64,000 nt of DNA from CAZKKF01 sp964553285 (GTDB taxonomy: Bacteria; Patescibacteriota; Minisyncoccia; Phycocordibacterales; Zambryskibacteraceae). The translations under genes were made by a program, and so were the position numbers. Shown piece after piece: positions 35,683 to 45,301 of the stretch (positions are counted from its first letter, which is position 1; each line of letters starts with the position of its first letter). The notes beneath the pieces are model-generated. The model did no database searches, was not told the DNA's origin, and saw nothing but the letters and a program-made list of their open reading frames with translations. The stretch lies in the NCBI GenBank assembly GCA_964553285.1, contig CAZKKF010000001.1:1-64000 (forward strand), in the 5' to 3' direction.

Positions 35683-36912
35683 ATGAATATAAGACAAACA
35701 ATCAAAACCGCCCTAAGAGCCTTGGCTACCCACAAGGTTCGTTCCGCTCTCACCATTCTTGGTATTTTTATCGGCATTGCGGCCATTATTGTAGTGATGT
35801 CTCTGGGCCAGGGTGCACAGTCGCTAATTCTTGGGCAAATCGGCGGCATGACTCCGGAAATAGTGGTCGTTCAGCCCGGCGCAGGAGGTTTTAGTGTGGA
35901 TACACTATATGCTCGCTCTCTTACCAGACGCGACCTGGAAGCGCTTGAACGCCGTTCAAATGTGCCTAACCTCGTGTCCGCCGCGCCGCAGGTCATGGTG
36001 CCGGAAGTGGTGGAGCACGAAGGGGAGAGGTACCGCCCGATGATATTTGGCGGCAACGCGGAGCTTTATTCCGAAATATACGATACCGCTCTCATGGACG
36101 GAGATTTTTTCTACGAGAGCGACATACGGCAAAACGCTCGGGTGGTGGTCATTGGTTATGAGCTTGCCGATGAGCTCTTTGGCCAGTCGCAGGCTGTGGG
36201 GCGCACCATTCGCGTGGGCAACAGGCCGTTTAGAATAGTTGGCGTATTTGAAGAGAAGGGAAGCGTCTTCGGTTTCAATATGGATCAAATTGTTGTTATG
36301 CCCTGGACTACAGCCCAGGCCCTGACGGGGGACGCGCACTTTGCCGAGATTGTCATCAGGGCCGATTCCGTGGAAAACGTGGACAAAGTGGTTTTTGATG
36401 TGCGCGCCACCTTGCGTGATACGCATGATCTGCGCCCGGGCGAAGACGACGATTTCAACATAGAGACGCAGGAAAACCTCATCAGCCAAATCCAGTCTGT
36501 CATTGCCATACTTACCGCTTTTCTTGGTGCGGTGGTGGCTATCTCACTTGTGGTGGGCGGTATTGGCATTATGAATATCATGCTTGTCTCCGTAACGGAG
36601 AGAACCCAGGAGATAGGATTGAGGAAAGCGCTCGGTGCAAGGCGCAAGGATATCCTGCGGCAGTTTTTGGTTGAAGCGGTGATACTCACATCTATCGGCG
36701 GCATTATAGGCGTTGCTTTTGGTGCACTCATCTCCTGGGGTGCGGCTATTGTGCTCTCGGCCGTAGTTGATCCCAATTGGGCGTTTGCTTTTCCCATAAG
36801 CTCCGCTCTTCTCGGAGTCGGTGTTGCCGCCTCGGTAGGCCTTGTGTTCGGCATCTATCCCGCTTCCCAAGCATCAAAAAAGAGTCCCATTGAAGCTTTG
36901 AAGTATGAGTAG
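35683..36912 (+). CDS. ABC transporter permease, MacB/FtsX type
   Basis: The 409-residue protein has a first membrane helix (about residues 22-45, ALTILGIFIGIAAIIVVMSLG), a large outer domain of about 220 residues (MacB_PCD-type), and three C-terminal helices with the FtsX-like segment GIMNIMLVSVTERTQEIGLRKALGA (positions about 284-308). The final SPIEALKYE is typical of the family. With the two genes before it, it forms a MacAB-like exporter. In a cell without a classical outer membrane it would span only the inner membrane (inference). Confidence 0.93.
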   Translation: MNIRQTIKTALRALATHKVRSALTILGIFIGIAAIIVVMSLGQGAQSLILGQIGGMTPEIVVVQPGAGGFSVDTLYARSLTRRDLEALERRSNVPNLVSAAPQVMVPEVVEHEGERYRPMIFGGNAELYSEIYDTALMDGDFFYESDIRQNARVVVIGYELADELFGQSQAVGRTIRVGNRPFRIVGVFEEKGSVFGFNMDQIVVMPWTTAQALTGDAHFAEIVIRADSVENVDKVVFDVRATLRDTHDLRPGEDDDFNIETQENLISQIQSVIAILTAFLGAVVAISLVVGGIGIMNIMLVSVTERTQEIGLRKALGARRKDILRQFLVEAVILTSIGGIIGVAFGALISWGAAIVLSAVVDPNWAFAFPISSALLGVGVAASVGLVFGIYPASQASKKSPIEALKYE

Positions 36913-37072
36913 CCACTGCTATCCCCACCTCCCAATAATTATTTATTGGCAGTTGCTATAATTACAGACAGCAATACATAAAAGGCTGTATTGGTTCAAA
37001 TTGCGGCATCTTGCAACCTGCGGGGTTGTGAGATGGGGTTACAAATTAAAAATTACTATACTAATTAACAGT

Positions 37073-40000
37073 ATGAAAAAGTTTACCCTAGGTTTGGGTG
37101 TTGCTTCTCTTTTTGCTTTGTTCGCATTTTCACCGGTTGCGCATGCCACTATCACCGAATTTGAAATCTATCCGGCCTCGGGCTCCGAGACAGCGGGATA
37201 CAGCAACGCAGAGTACGAAATATCTTTCATCGAGAGTAGCGACATAAAAAACCGCTTCATCAAGGTCACTTTCCCGTCAGGCTACAGTATTGAAAACGGA
37301 TCGTTGTGGGCGTATTCGAACGTTTTGCCCATTGTTGAAGCCACCGGAAACAGTTCTGAGCGCTCCATTACTCTCACCTTGGAAGCCGACTACCAGTACG
37401 ATGGCTCACCTCACTCTTTCCGACTGGAAGGCGGCATCACAAACCCGGGCACGCCGAGCACTATTGGTGCGGGACAGTTTCTCATCAGCACCTTACCTAG
37501 CGGCGGTTCAAAGACCAACACCAACAGCTTCAGCATAACAAATGATCGAGAATTGATATTTTAACTCGTACCCATCCGACCAGAGGGTCTATGTCGGTGC
37601 GCCTTTCAGTGTGCAGTTCTGTTCGTACGATGACTTTGGCCATAACGATGACTTTTCGGGTACTGTAACTCTTGCGCTTTCAGGATCCAATCAATCAAAC
37701 AAATTCAAAGATCTTGTCAGCGACAATTATGTCAACATCAACGGGGGAACGACAACCGCCCAGGCAGAAGACGGCTGTGCGACTTTCCACCTTCTCTATA
37801 CCGGCTCTACCGGCAGCGATAGGTTCTCCCTCACCGCATCCGCAGACGGCCATGAATCAACAGAGACCAGGACGTTTGATGCATCAAACACAAACAACGG
37901 CATAGCCGAAATTGTCCTTTTCAACGATTCGAATGGCGCTTACGTTGTGAAAGAGGGTGTGGCACAAGGAAATTACTATGGTAATGCGCTTGAGATGGAA
38001 CCCGGCACGCCGGTAACGATGAGGATTATACGCTATCTGCCAGGCGGTATAGGCGCCTCAAACACCAACTGGAAGACCACCAGTTATCGTTTCAACACCG
38101 ACCCTAACGCATTCGGCACCTCGGCTTGATGTATAGATGAAACCGCGCATGGGTTCAACATCGTTGATCTTGGCAACGATCTCTACCAGCTCACCTATAC
38201 CATCTACAACACGCCCATAAGCCCCATCGGCTCCCGCGCTCTCCAGCTGCAGTTCCAAAACAACAACAAGAAATGTGTTACGAGCGGCGGCAGTGCAAAC
38301 AGCTGGTCATCCGGCACCGGCGCAACCTCCAGGATGCCGTTTGAGAATGCTGTGAATATTTCATGGGACGTGGCGGAAAACGACTTTGACTGGTATGACT
38401 GGTACGACGGATATTGGAACGAGTGGTGGGATGAAGATATCCAGGAATGGGTGTCAGAATGGGTTGATGAAGAAGAGTATCTCGATATTTGGCCCGACAA
38501 CTTCCGCGTGCCTTTCGGCCAGGGCTATCTAGACAGCAATGTTCTCGACAACGACGCTTCGCTGGCCCAGACCGGTCCGCGCCAGGCGGTGCGGGTAACG
38601 GAGGAAGACATCGATGGTGAATATACCTTGCCGGACAACCTCTATCTGGCCGAAAGCGAGGAGGATTCAAACCCGACCGCTTTTCACCCCGATTACGGTC
38701 CGAGCCACGGTACTTTGAGTTTTAGCTTTGACGGCAACTTCACCTACACGCCTAATCTGGGTTTCGCAGGCATAGATGAGTTCACTTACCACATTGCCTA
38801 CACTCGTACCAACGGCAAGCCGGGTCTTTCCAACCGCGCAACCGTTACCATTCACGTGGACGGCGTGTCGTTCGAATATCTCAAGCTAAGTCATCTGCCC
38901 GAAGGGGGAATTGAGCCCATTTACAACGGCGTGAATGAGTATGGCGATCCGGACCACGAGGAGGACTATCTCTCCATTCAGCCGGGCGAGCCGATTGAAC
39001 TGCATGCACGCATCAGGGTGGAAGGGCCGGAAGAATACCACGGCCAGTTCTGGAACTCCTTCGGCTATCGCTTGAACCGTATCCAAAACAATCCGGGCAA
39101 TAACAACGGCATCGGTGATTCGTACACTTGCGTGGCGCGCAATGATGCAGAGACGGAGTGGGAATCTCTGTGGGATGATGACAACTCAAGCAAGACCTAC
39201 AGCTTCTCCTACACCATTACCAACACGCCAATAGAACCGGAAGGCATGCGCAATCTCTACGTCCGATTCTTTAGCGGCAATGAGTGTGATGGCGTTGCGG
39301 ACGGCGAAATCGTCAGCAACGGCTCCGCATGGACGGCAAACGGCGGCCCGATGATTATCTGGAAGGCTATCGAGATAGAGGCTATTGATCCTTCGTACGA
39401 CTACGAAGTTGATATTGATTCTTCTGTCTCTGGCAATCTCTTCGAGGACAGCGATAACGTTTGGTATCTCTACGAAAACGGCACCAACGTGCAGGCTGTC
39501 AACTTCACCCAGCCGTCTCACGGCACGCTCTCCGACACTTCCACCGATGGCAGCTTCACCTACACGCCTGCGGGTGGATATGCGGGAGAAGATTCATTCC
39601 AGTACCAGATCTCCTGGACGCGCAGCAACGGACAAACCGCTTACAAGACGGTAACTGTACCCATCACTGTGCAGTCAGGCGTTGTGCTCAAGGAAATCAC
39701 GCTTACCAATCCGGCAACGGAGGAAACGGTTGACCTGCTCGACCCCGATCGCACGGCGCTAACCATCGCTCCGGGTGCTCCTGTCGAGCTTGAGATAACC
39801 ATGTATATCGCCGGCAACCAGGCTAGCTACTGGCGCTCGACCGCATATCGCTTCGACAGTGACGGACTCTTTGGCGGTGTCAACGCTACAAGGTTCTGTA
39901 TCGGCTCGGGCAATATCCACTATAACGAAGACGGCACTTACACGCTGACCTACACCATTGCCAACACGCCGATTAGCCCTGAAGGTGTCCGCTACCTCCA

Positions 40001-41306
40001 ATTGCGCCATTACACGGGACAGAACTGCGGCTCCTGGACAGGTGGAAACGGTCCGACCAACTACGCGGACGCGGTAGAGGTGTACAACGACACTGCTCCC
40101 GGTCTTGTAGCGGCGGATGACTTCAGCTACTCGGTTGCCATGAACGGCACTCTGGAAGCGGAAGCGAGTGTCCTCAACAATGACGCTCCGGCATCAAACC
40201 CCCGCACGGCGTCCCTAATCGGCGGCAGCGAGACGGAGAAGGGAGGCACTATCGACCTCAACTCAGACGGTACCTTCACCTATGTGCCAGCTACCGGCTT
40301 CCACGGCATTGACACCTTCCAGTATCAGATGAACTACAAGCGTACCAACGGCGTAAGTGCGGTCAGTAATACTGCCACGGTTTACATTGTTGTAGGTGCG
40401 AGCGTGAATGACGACAGCTTTGACTTCGGCGTGTACGGCACGGAGGAGGACAATGGCAATACCGTCCTCACCGTTCCCCAGGCGCTCACCTTGAGCACAA
40501 GCGCCTCGGCCGGCACGGCAGTGGCCATCGAGATTCCGGCAAATACTACTCTCACGGCTGAAGGCGATGAAGACTGGGACGGCATCATAGACTTAGTGCC
40601 CGTTGCAAACTCGTCGGTTACGGTGAATCCGCCAGCCGGACAGAGGGCAACGGTAACGACTGCTATAGAAATCGGCCTCGGCTCGACTCCGATTACGTTC
40701 TCAAAGCCCGTCAAGCTTACTTTCTTCGGCCATGCGGGCAGTCTCGTCGGCTGGACGCGGGGAGGCGCTCTTACGCCCATTACCAACACCTGCAACAGCG
40801 CAACCAACCCGACCAATCTTGGCGGCAGCGGCGACTGTAAGATAGATGTCGGCAACAACCTCGTTGTCTGGACTACGCACCTCACAACCTACGCGGCGTA
40901 CACACAGACCACAATCTCATCCGGCGGAAGTGGCAGCGGCAGCAGAAGCGGTGGAGGAGGCGGCGGTGCTGTTTCCGGTCCGACAATCGCAGAGCTCCAG
41001 GCCCAGCTTGCATCTCTTCAGGCTAAGCTTGCCGCGCTTCTTGGGCAAAGCGGAGCTGTCGTCTCAAGCGGTGTTCGCGACCTTGATATGGACATGGAGG
41101 GAGAGGATGTTCGTGCTCTTCAGAACCTTCTCATCGGTCTTGGATACAGCATTCCTCCCGGTGCGACCGGTTACTTCGGCACCTACACTCGCGATGCACT
41201 TGCGGCATACCAGGGCGCAAGCGGCATTGCTCCTTCAGCCGGATACTTCGGAGCAAAGACCCGCGCACAGATGAAGGCCGCAGGACTTCAGGGGCTTTGG
41301 TGGTAA
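37073..41306 (+). pseudogene. Giant secreted surface protein with PG-binding end, broken by a frameshift and an in-frame TGA
   Basis: The first frame (37073-37564) has a signal peptide (cleavage after VAHA, about residue 25) and a beta domain. At about 37553-37560 the homologous sequence moves to another frame, which reads NSYPSDQRVYVGAPFSV; one extra base explains the shift. This frame meets one TGA at 38127, after NAFGTSA, and continues open as CIDETAHGFNIVDLGNDLYQ to 41306. The downstream part of about 990 residues holds three cadherin/Big_9-like repeats (each with DGxFTYTP and a FQY/FTYH motif), alternating with domains containing TPIxPEGxRxLxxR. A ZU5-like region follows (IEIGLGSTPITFSKPVKLTF), then a Gly/Ser linker and a PG_binding_1 domain ending GLWW. 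Repaired, it would have about 1,410 residues. It is a paralogue of 11983-13869. Decay, sequencing error and read-through are all possible. Confidence 0.75.
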
Positions 41307-41330
41307 GCAGCCATCTAACTTAGTATTACT

Positions 41331-41359
41331 AAAAAGCACCGGCCTTGCCGGTGCTTTTT
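41331..41359 (+). terminator. Rho-independent terminator
   Basis: AAAAAGCACCGGC (41331-41343) pairs with GCCGGTGCTTTTT (41347-41359) around CTT, with the T run inside the 3' arm. It can act on both strands. Confidence 0.93.
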
Positions 41360-41400
41360 GGGTGTCTGATATCGAGGCCAGACCTTGGGTGGGTATCTAC

Positions 41401-41754
41401 CTACGGATACATCTCGCCGCGAACCTCCTCAAGCTCGGCAATGATTGAAGGATCGGTAATCTTCCGGAAACGCGGAAACTTCCGGCCGTCTTTCTCTACA
41501 TCCTCCATCCACATTTCGAGCGGGCGATTGTCAAAGCAGGGAATACCGAGGTCTTTAGAAGCTTTGTAGACCGAAGCCTCGTACAAAGGACGATAGACAA
41601 GAAAATGCTCCTCACCCGGACGAGCATCGTCTTCAGTGTGAAAACCAACACCCACCACTTCGTAGGCGTAATTGTTCACCGGTCCATTTGGGTCGTGCTT
41701 ATAGTGATAGTAGAAACCCGCCTCCGGCACTTGTTTTGGCATTGGTAATGGCAT
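41401..41754 (-). CDS. DUF1653-like protein
   Basis: The 117-residue protein matches the DUF1653 pattern: GFYYHYKHDPNGPVNNYAYEVVGVGFHTED, here residues about 12-41, then EEHFLVYRPLYEASVYKASKDLGIPCFDNRPLEMWMEDVE (about 47-86). These small proteins have an SH3-like fold and unknown function. The ATG at 41754 is preceded on the minus strand by AAAGGA with a seven-base spacer. It converges with the broken surface-protein gene and borders the accessory island. Confidence 0.72.
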   Translation of the reverse strand: MPLPMPKQVPEAGFYYHYKHDPNGPVNNYAYEVVGVGFHTEDDARPGEEHFLVYRPLYEASVYKASKDLGIPCFDNRPLEMWMEDVEKDGRKFPRFRKITDPSIIAELEEVRGEMYP

Positions 41755-41785
41755 GTGCTGTTCCTTTATTCTAGCAGGTTTCCAA

Positions 41786-41893
41786 CTTGAACTTCTCGGG
41801 TGGAATGTCCAGTCAGTGAAGCTTCTTGGCTGCATCCGACTTGAGCTTTCCGCAGTCGGATATCACGCCGTCAAAATCGAGTCCGATTTTCAT
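41786..41893 (-). pseudogene. 5' fragment, duplicate of the HAD gene at 44391-44948
   Basis: These 108 bases match the first 108 bases of the HAD-type gene (44841-44948) with eight differences counted by eye (about 93% identity). The fragment encodes MKIGLDFDGVISDCGKLKSD and then AAKKLH, followed by a TGA where the intact gene has Gly, and the match stops abruptly. The DUF1653 gene lies just downstream. This is a partial duplication separated by about 3 kb from its source. Confidence 0.88.
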
Positions 41894-42229
41894 TTGTTTT
41901 TTGGCGGTGAGTGTATCACCTTTGCTCGAACCCACTTCGCACGCGCCGAGCGCGTGGTGGCTCGGGACTAATGCATACGCTCCGCTCGCGCTGGAACGCG
42001 CCTCGGACACGCTCGCGGACTCGCGCGGGGCAAACCCAAAAATTTCCTTGCATTTTTCTCGCGCCTCCTCCCCCCACCCCTCCGCCGCGAAGTGGAAAAA
42101 GAAATGGAAAGGAAATTTTTGGTTTTGCTTCGCCGTTTCAGTCTCCGAAAAGAGCACTATTAGTTTATCACTTTTGATTGCTCTTTTCTCCGTCTTCACG
42201 GCGACCGAGACGCATACAATAGCGATCTC
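41894..42229. other. GC-rich palindromic non-coding stretch
   Basis: No gene is seen here. The stretch holds ACTAATGCAT (41967-41976) followed by CGCTCCGCTCGCGC, several GCGC-rich inverted segments, and a purine/pyrimidine-biased part. ACTAATGCAT returns inverted at 44181-44190, inside the recombinase remnant, and CTAATGCAT again at 44986-44994. The related CTCCGCTCGCGC core recurs between the transketolase genes. Confidence 0.5.
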
Positions 42230-43009
42230 CTACTTCTTGAGAAATGCTATCAACATAGGTGACAGAGCTTTCATGGACACATTATGGGCCTGCCCTTCCA
42301 AAACTTTGAACTGCGCGTTAGGCAGAGCTTTGGCTAGCTGCTCGGAAGGCTGCTGCAATGTAACAGGACTTTTTGCGCCCACTATTACTAGCATGGGCGT
42401 CTTAATCGAGGAGGCAAGCTGCCGAGGCACCTGACCATCGCCTATAATCGTAAGGTCGTAGGGCAGAGTATGCGCGACCGATTCTAATTTGGGCCAAATG
42501 GGCATCAACCTCATGATAAAACGTGCTATTTTGGGCGCACCGACCATTTTAGAAAAGTAATCTACAGCCTTGCCGCGTTTGTTTTCTGCCACCAGCTGCG
42601 CAACTTCTTTTGCGGCCACTGGGAACTGTGTTCCCATGGTTTCAGTCGTATATGGCGGTTCGTACAGCGCCACTTTATTGACATTCAAACCGGCTGCCGT
42701 GGCCTGCAGAGCAAGGATCGCACCTGACGACAACCCGAATAAATGTGACGATCCACCATTTGCTTTAATAAGCGCGTCGATATCTTCAATCTCTCTTTCT
42801 GTAGCGTAGGGTGGGGTGTCCCCGCTTTCCCCGCGGCCGCGCCGATCATAATCGATGACGGTAAAATGTTGCGACAGCAATTCCGCCAACGGCTTTAAGA
42901 ATTTTAGTTGCCTATACCCCATAGCTCCGCTTACCAATATTACCAACGGTCCACTACCATATTTGGTATATGCTATTGTCGTACCGTCTTTGGATGTGAC
43001 TTTGTTCAT
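42230..43009 (-). CDS. Alpha/beta hydrolase
   Basis: The 259-residue protein has an alpha/beta-hydrolase fold. The oxyanion region is VILVSGAMGY (about residue 25), DYDRRGRGESGDTP follows, the nucleophile elbow is FGLSSGAI (Ser about residue 95), an acid lies in the MLVIVGAKSP region, and the catalytic His is in EGQAHNVS. The substrate is unknown. It starts with ATG 43009 and has lower GC than most of the window. With the reductase next to it, it looks like cargo of the accessory island. Confidence 0.88.
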   Translation of the reverse strand: MNKVTSKDGTTIAYTKYGSGPLVILVSGAMGYRQLKFLKPLAELLSQHFTVIDYDRRGRGESGDTPPYATEREIEDIDALIKANGGSSHLFGLSSGAILALQATAAGLNVNKVALYEPPYTTETMGTQFPVAAKEVAQLVAENKRGKAVDYFSKMVGAPKIARFIMRLMPIWPKLESVAHTLPYDLTIIGDGQVPRQLASSIKTPMLVIVGAKSPVTLQQPSEQLAKALPNAQFKVLEGQAHNVSMKALSPMLIAFLKK

Positions 43010-43100
43010 AGTCTTTAATTCTTATTTATTATCTTACCAAATCTTCCACTAGAACATCCATTCACGTTATTATTTGTCGGCAGCTTCTTGTCCCTTATTG

Positions 43101-43679
43101 TTATTTTTTTACCCTATACGTCGCCACCAAAACACCATTTTTAGTCGTTTTAGATTTTATCAGCTCCAAATCTTGCTTAGGACTGACTTCGCGGAATAGC
43201 CGTTTGCCGTTACCCAAAATCAATGGATGAATCAGCAAAGAATATTCATCAATAAGGTTGTTCTGCATGAGTGTCTGGGCGAGTTCTCCGCTTCCGACAA
43301 CGATGATGTCCTTACCTTCTTGTTGTTTGAGCTTGGCGACAGCCTCGGCCACATCGCCCTCCAATAAAATTGAGTTTTTCCAGTCCAATTTATCTTGTGT
43401 TCTGGAAGCTACATATTTGGTGATGTTGTTCATCGAGTCGGCAAATGGCACGTCCTTAGCATTCGGCCAGTAAGCGGCGAAAATGTCGTATGTTTTGCGC
43501 CCCAAAAGCAAGGCATCGGCTGTGTGGAATGTTGCCCCCACTTCCGCGCCATCGTCCTCAAAAAACGGCACTTGCCAGCCGCCGTATTTAAAGCCGCCAT
43601 CAACATCTTCATTGGGCGCACCCGGTGCCTGCATCACGCCATCGAGCGTTAAAAAAGTAGATACGATTAGTTTTCTCAT
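43101..43679 (-). CDS. Dihydrofolate reductase-like / RibD C-terminal family reductase
   Basis: The 192-residue protein starts RKLIVSTFLTLDGVMQAPG, typical of RibD_C-type reductases. It has ALLLGRKTYDIFAAYWP (about residue 55), KYVASRTQDKLDWKNSILL (about 90), the NADPH-binding DIIVVGSGELAQTLM (about 125), and HPLILGNGKRLF. Such stand-alone proteins reduce pterin- or riboflavin-like substrates, but the true substrate is rarely known. It lies 91 nt upstream of the hydrolase on the same strand. Confidence 0.87.
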   Translation of the reverse strand: MRKLIVSTFLTLDGVMQAPGAPNEDVDGGFKYGGWQVPFFEDDGAEVGATFHTADALLLGRKTYDIFAAYWPNAKDVPFADSMNNITKYVASRTQDKLDWKNSILLEGDVAEAVAKLKQQEGKDIIVVGSGELAQTLMQNNLIDEYSLLIHPLILGNGKRLFREVSPKQDLELIKSKTTKNGVLVATYRVKK

Positions 43680-43736
43680 AAGTTTGTTTTATTATTTAAA
43701 TTATTTGATGACTTTCTCATGAAGTTTCTTCTTTCA

Positions 43737-43844
43737 TCATTTTAACAAATCTTCTATTGAAACACCTAACGCCTTAGCGATTTTTGCGATCACTTGAACA
43801 CTTGGCTTTCGCACAAAATCTCCCTCGATTTTTGTGGATAGTAT
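43737..43844 (-). pseudogene. C-terminal fragment of an XRE-type antitoxin-like regulator
   Basis: On the minus strand the sequence reads STKIEGDFVRKPSVQVIAKI and then AKALGVSIEDLLK before TGA. That is the second half of a Cro/C1-type helix-turn-helix protein. The first half is missing, and the open frame runs upstream directly into the left arm of the inverted repeat at 43845. No start codon suits it. It is a remnant, perhaps of a toxin-antitoxin antitoxin. Confidence 0.75.
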
Positions 43845-43978
43845 AAAAGCCGATATTTCTCTTTGAGAAGCTGATGAGTGCCTATCTTGAAAGCGCATTG
43901 TCGCTTGAAGAATATCGCGAAGCTAAAAACAAGTTGGTCAATCAAAATCAGCTTCTCAAAGAGAAATTATCGGCTTTT
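43845..43978. repeat. 31-bp inverted repeat at a fragment junction
   Basis: The arm at 43845-43875 is the reverse complement of 43947-43978 apart from one extra base, with 71 bases between. The right arm belongs to the recombinase coding sequence (QLLKEKLSAF). The left arm starts exactly where the XRE fragment stops matching its family. This looks like a fold-back copy made during a rearrangement. Confidence 0.85.
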
Positions 43979-44287
43979 GAGCAAAAAGCGAATAATCGGT
44001 TCGAACTTACGGAAAAGTTTTTGAAATACAATATGGAATTGGCAAACGACCGAACAAATGAGGAAAATGCTCATTTGTTCAAAAAAGTCGGTTCGAACTT
44101 TCAAATTAAGAATCGAACCGTACTTTTTGAGCCACGCGGAGCGTGGAAAACCCTTTTGGATTCTGGATTCGGCGGGGGGAATGCATTAGTGTCGCGCCTT
44201 CGGCGCGACCCCATTTCGGGCTCCAATGCAGACTTCCAATTTTGGCGGGGAGTGTGGGTTAAGTACCAGAGTGGTGAAGCACCGTAA
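43874..44287 (+). pseudogene. C-terminal remnant of a large serine recombinase
   Basis: The 137-residue frame begins in the middle of a protein: MSAYLESALSLEEYREAKNK, a coiled coil LLKEKLSAFEQK, then FELTEKFLKYNMELANDR and FKKVGSNFQIKNRTVLFEPRGAWKTL. This is the end of serine site-specific recombinases as found in CPR mobile elements. The catalytic resolvase and zinc domains are absent. The final 40 residues come from palindromic GC-rich DNA (GTCGCGCC with GGCGCGAC; CCACGC with GCGTGG) and are not family-like. It is non-functional but marks past element integration. Confidence 0.75.
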
Positions 44288-44340
44288 GAGTATTTTAGCA
44301 GGTTTTTTGAGTTTGAAATGAGGTATGTGGGTCGGGGTAT

Positions 44341-44370
44341 AAAAAGAAGAGTGCTCGCGCAAGCGAACAC
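44341..44370 (-). terminator. Terminator of the HAD-type gene
   Basis: On the minus strand GTGTTCGC pairs with GCGAGCAC (one T-G pair) around TTGC, followed by TCTTCTTTTT. It lies 20 bases after the HAD gene's stop. Confidence 0.8.
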
Positions 44371-44390
44371 CCTTCGGTGGTTTTCTTCAT

Positions 44391-44948
44391 TCAGAGGCTT
44401 CCAATCGTCTTGCAGAACTCTTGCCACGAACTGATCCGTTTCGCAATCGCTCCTTCGTCGATATGGTTGTTGTAGCCCCACGAGAAGAGAAAGCGGTGCG
44501 GGACAATACCAACGAGTGGTTCGAGTTTGTCGAGATCGTCGTCAATGTAGACATCGAGTCCGATACACGCAGTTGCCTTGCTCACACCGTAACCGACGCC
44601 GATGAAGTCGAGTGCGAGGCCCTGCTTCACGCTCCATTCTCTGGCGATTTCCAGCTCGGCTTCGCCACGGGAAGTAACAATGAGAAGCGTATGCCCCAAA
44701 GCAAGCAGTTGAGGGACGGATTCGAGCATTCCGACGACAGGTTCCATGAGGAAGCCGACTTCCCGCGTTCCATAGATGATCTTCTGGAGATCGTGGTATT
44801 GCTCCGCCGTCAGATGTCCTTCACCGATAACGATCTCCTTCTTGAACTTCTCGGGTGGAATGTTCAGCCCATGAAGCTTCTTGGCTGCATCCGACTTGAG
44901 CTTTCCGCAGTCCGATATTACACCGTCAAAATCGAGTCCAATTTTCAT
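44391..44948 (-). CDS. HAD-superfamily phosphatase (5'-nucleotidase-like)
   Basis: The 185-residue protein has the HAD motif I GLDFDGVISD (residues 3-12), with both catalytic Asp at the usual spacing, motif II in LLIVTSRGE (about 84), and motif III/IV around GLDVYIDDDLDKLEPLV. That fits the NT5C-type deoxynucleotidase and related phosphatases. The start ATG has an AAAGGAGA site seven bases upstream, one of the few strong SDs here. Its first 108 bases are duplicated at 41786-41893. tRNA-Ser lies 140 nt upstream. Confidence 0.85.
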   Translation of the reverse strand: MKIGLDFDGVISDCGKLKSDAAKKLHGLNIPPEKFKKEIVIGEGHLTAEQYHDLQKIIYGTREVGFLMEPVVGMLESVPQLLALGHTLLIVTSRGEAELEIAREWSVKQGLALDFIGVGYGVSKATACIGLDVYIDDDLDKLEPLVGIVPHRFLFSWGYNNHIDEGAIAKRISSWQEFCKTIGSL

Positions 44949-45091
44949 TCGTTCTCCTTTCTTTGTGTGGTTCAAGTTTGTCTGGATGCATTAGAGCATA
45001 AACGCTCGATATTTGGAAGTTCCGGATAGAAGTCTGTGAGTCGCCCTGCGGTCATAGGCACTCGGGTCATGCCGATAACAGGTTCTTGGTG

Positions 45092-45176
45092 CGGAGGCGG
45101 AGAGATTCGAACTCTCGAGGGCTTTCACCCTGCCGCCTTTCCAAGACGGTGCACTAGACCGCTATGCGACGCCTCC
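45092..45176 (-). tRNA. tRNA-Ser (anticodon GGA)
   Basis: On the minus strand the acceptor GGAGGCG pairs with CGCCTCC. The anticodon stem CCGTC/GGCGG holds TTGGAAA with GGA in the anticodon position. A long variable arm (CAGGGTGAAAGCCCTC region) and the T-loop TTCGAAT complete an 85-nt class II tRNA with discriminator G. CCA is not encoded. It marks the right edge of the accessory island. Confidence 0.93.
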
Positions 45177-45301
45177 GTGCAGGCTACATATTGCTTCAAA
45201 ATCGCTTTTTTCTCAAGGCGGTCTGAGGTGGGGGACGCAAACCTGTCTTTTGGCTGTTAAAAGGTTGCAAAAGCACTCGGCATAGAAGTAAAATTAGTTT
45301 T

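Noticed and set aside
38127..38129. UGA recoded as an amino acid (as in Gracilibacteria and Absconditabacteria)
   Set aside because: TGA ends other genes cleanly here (for example at 20971 and 20579), RF2 is present, and this is the only in-frame TGA in a long conserved gene, which also has a frameshift.
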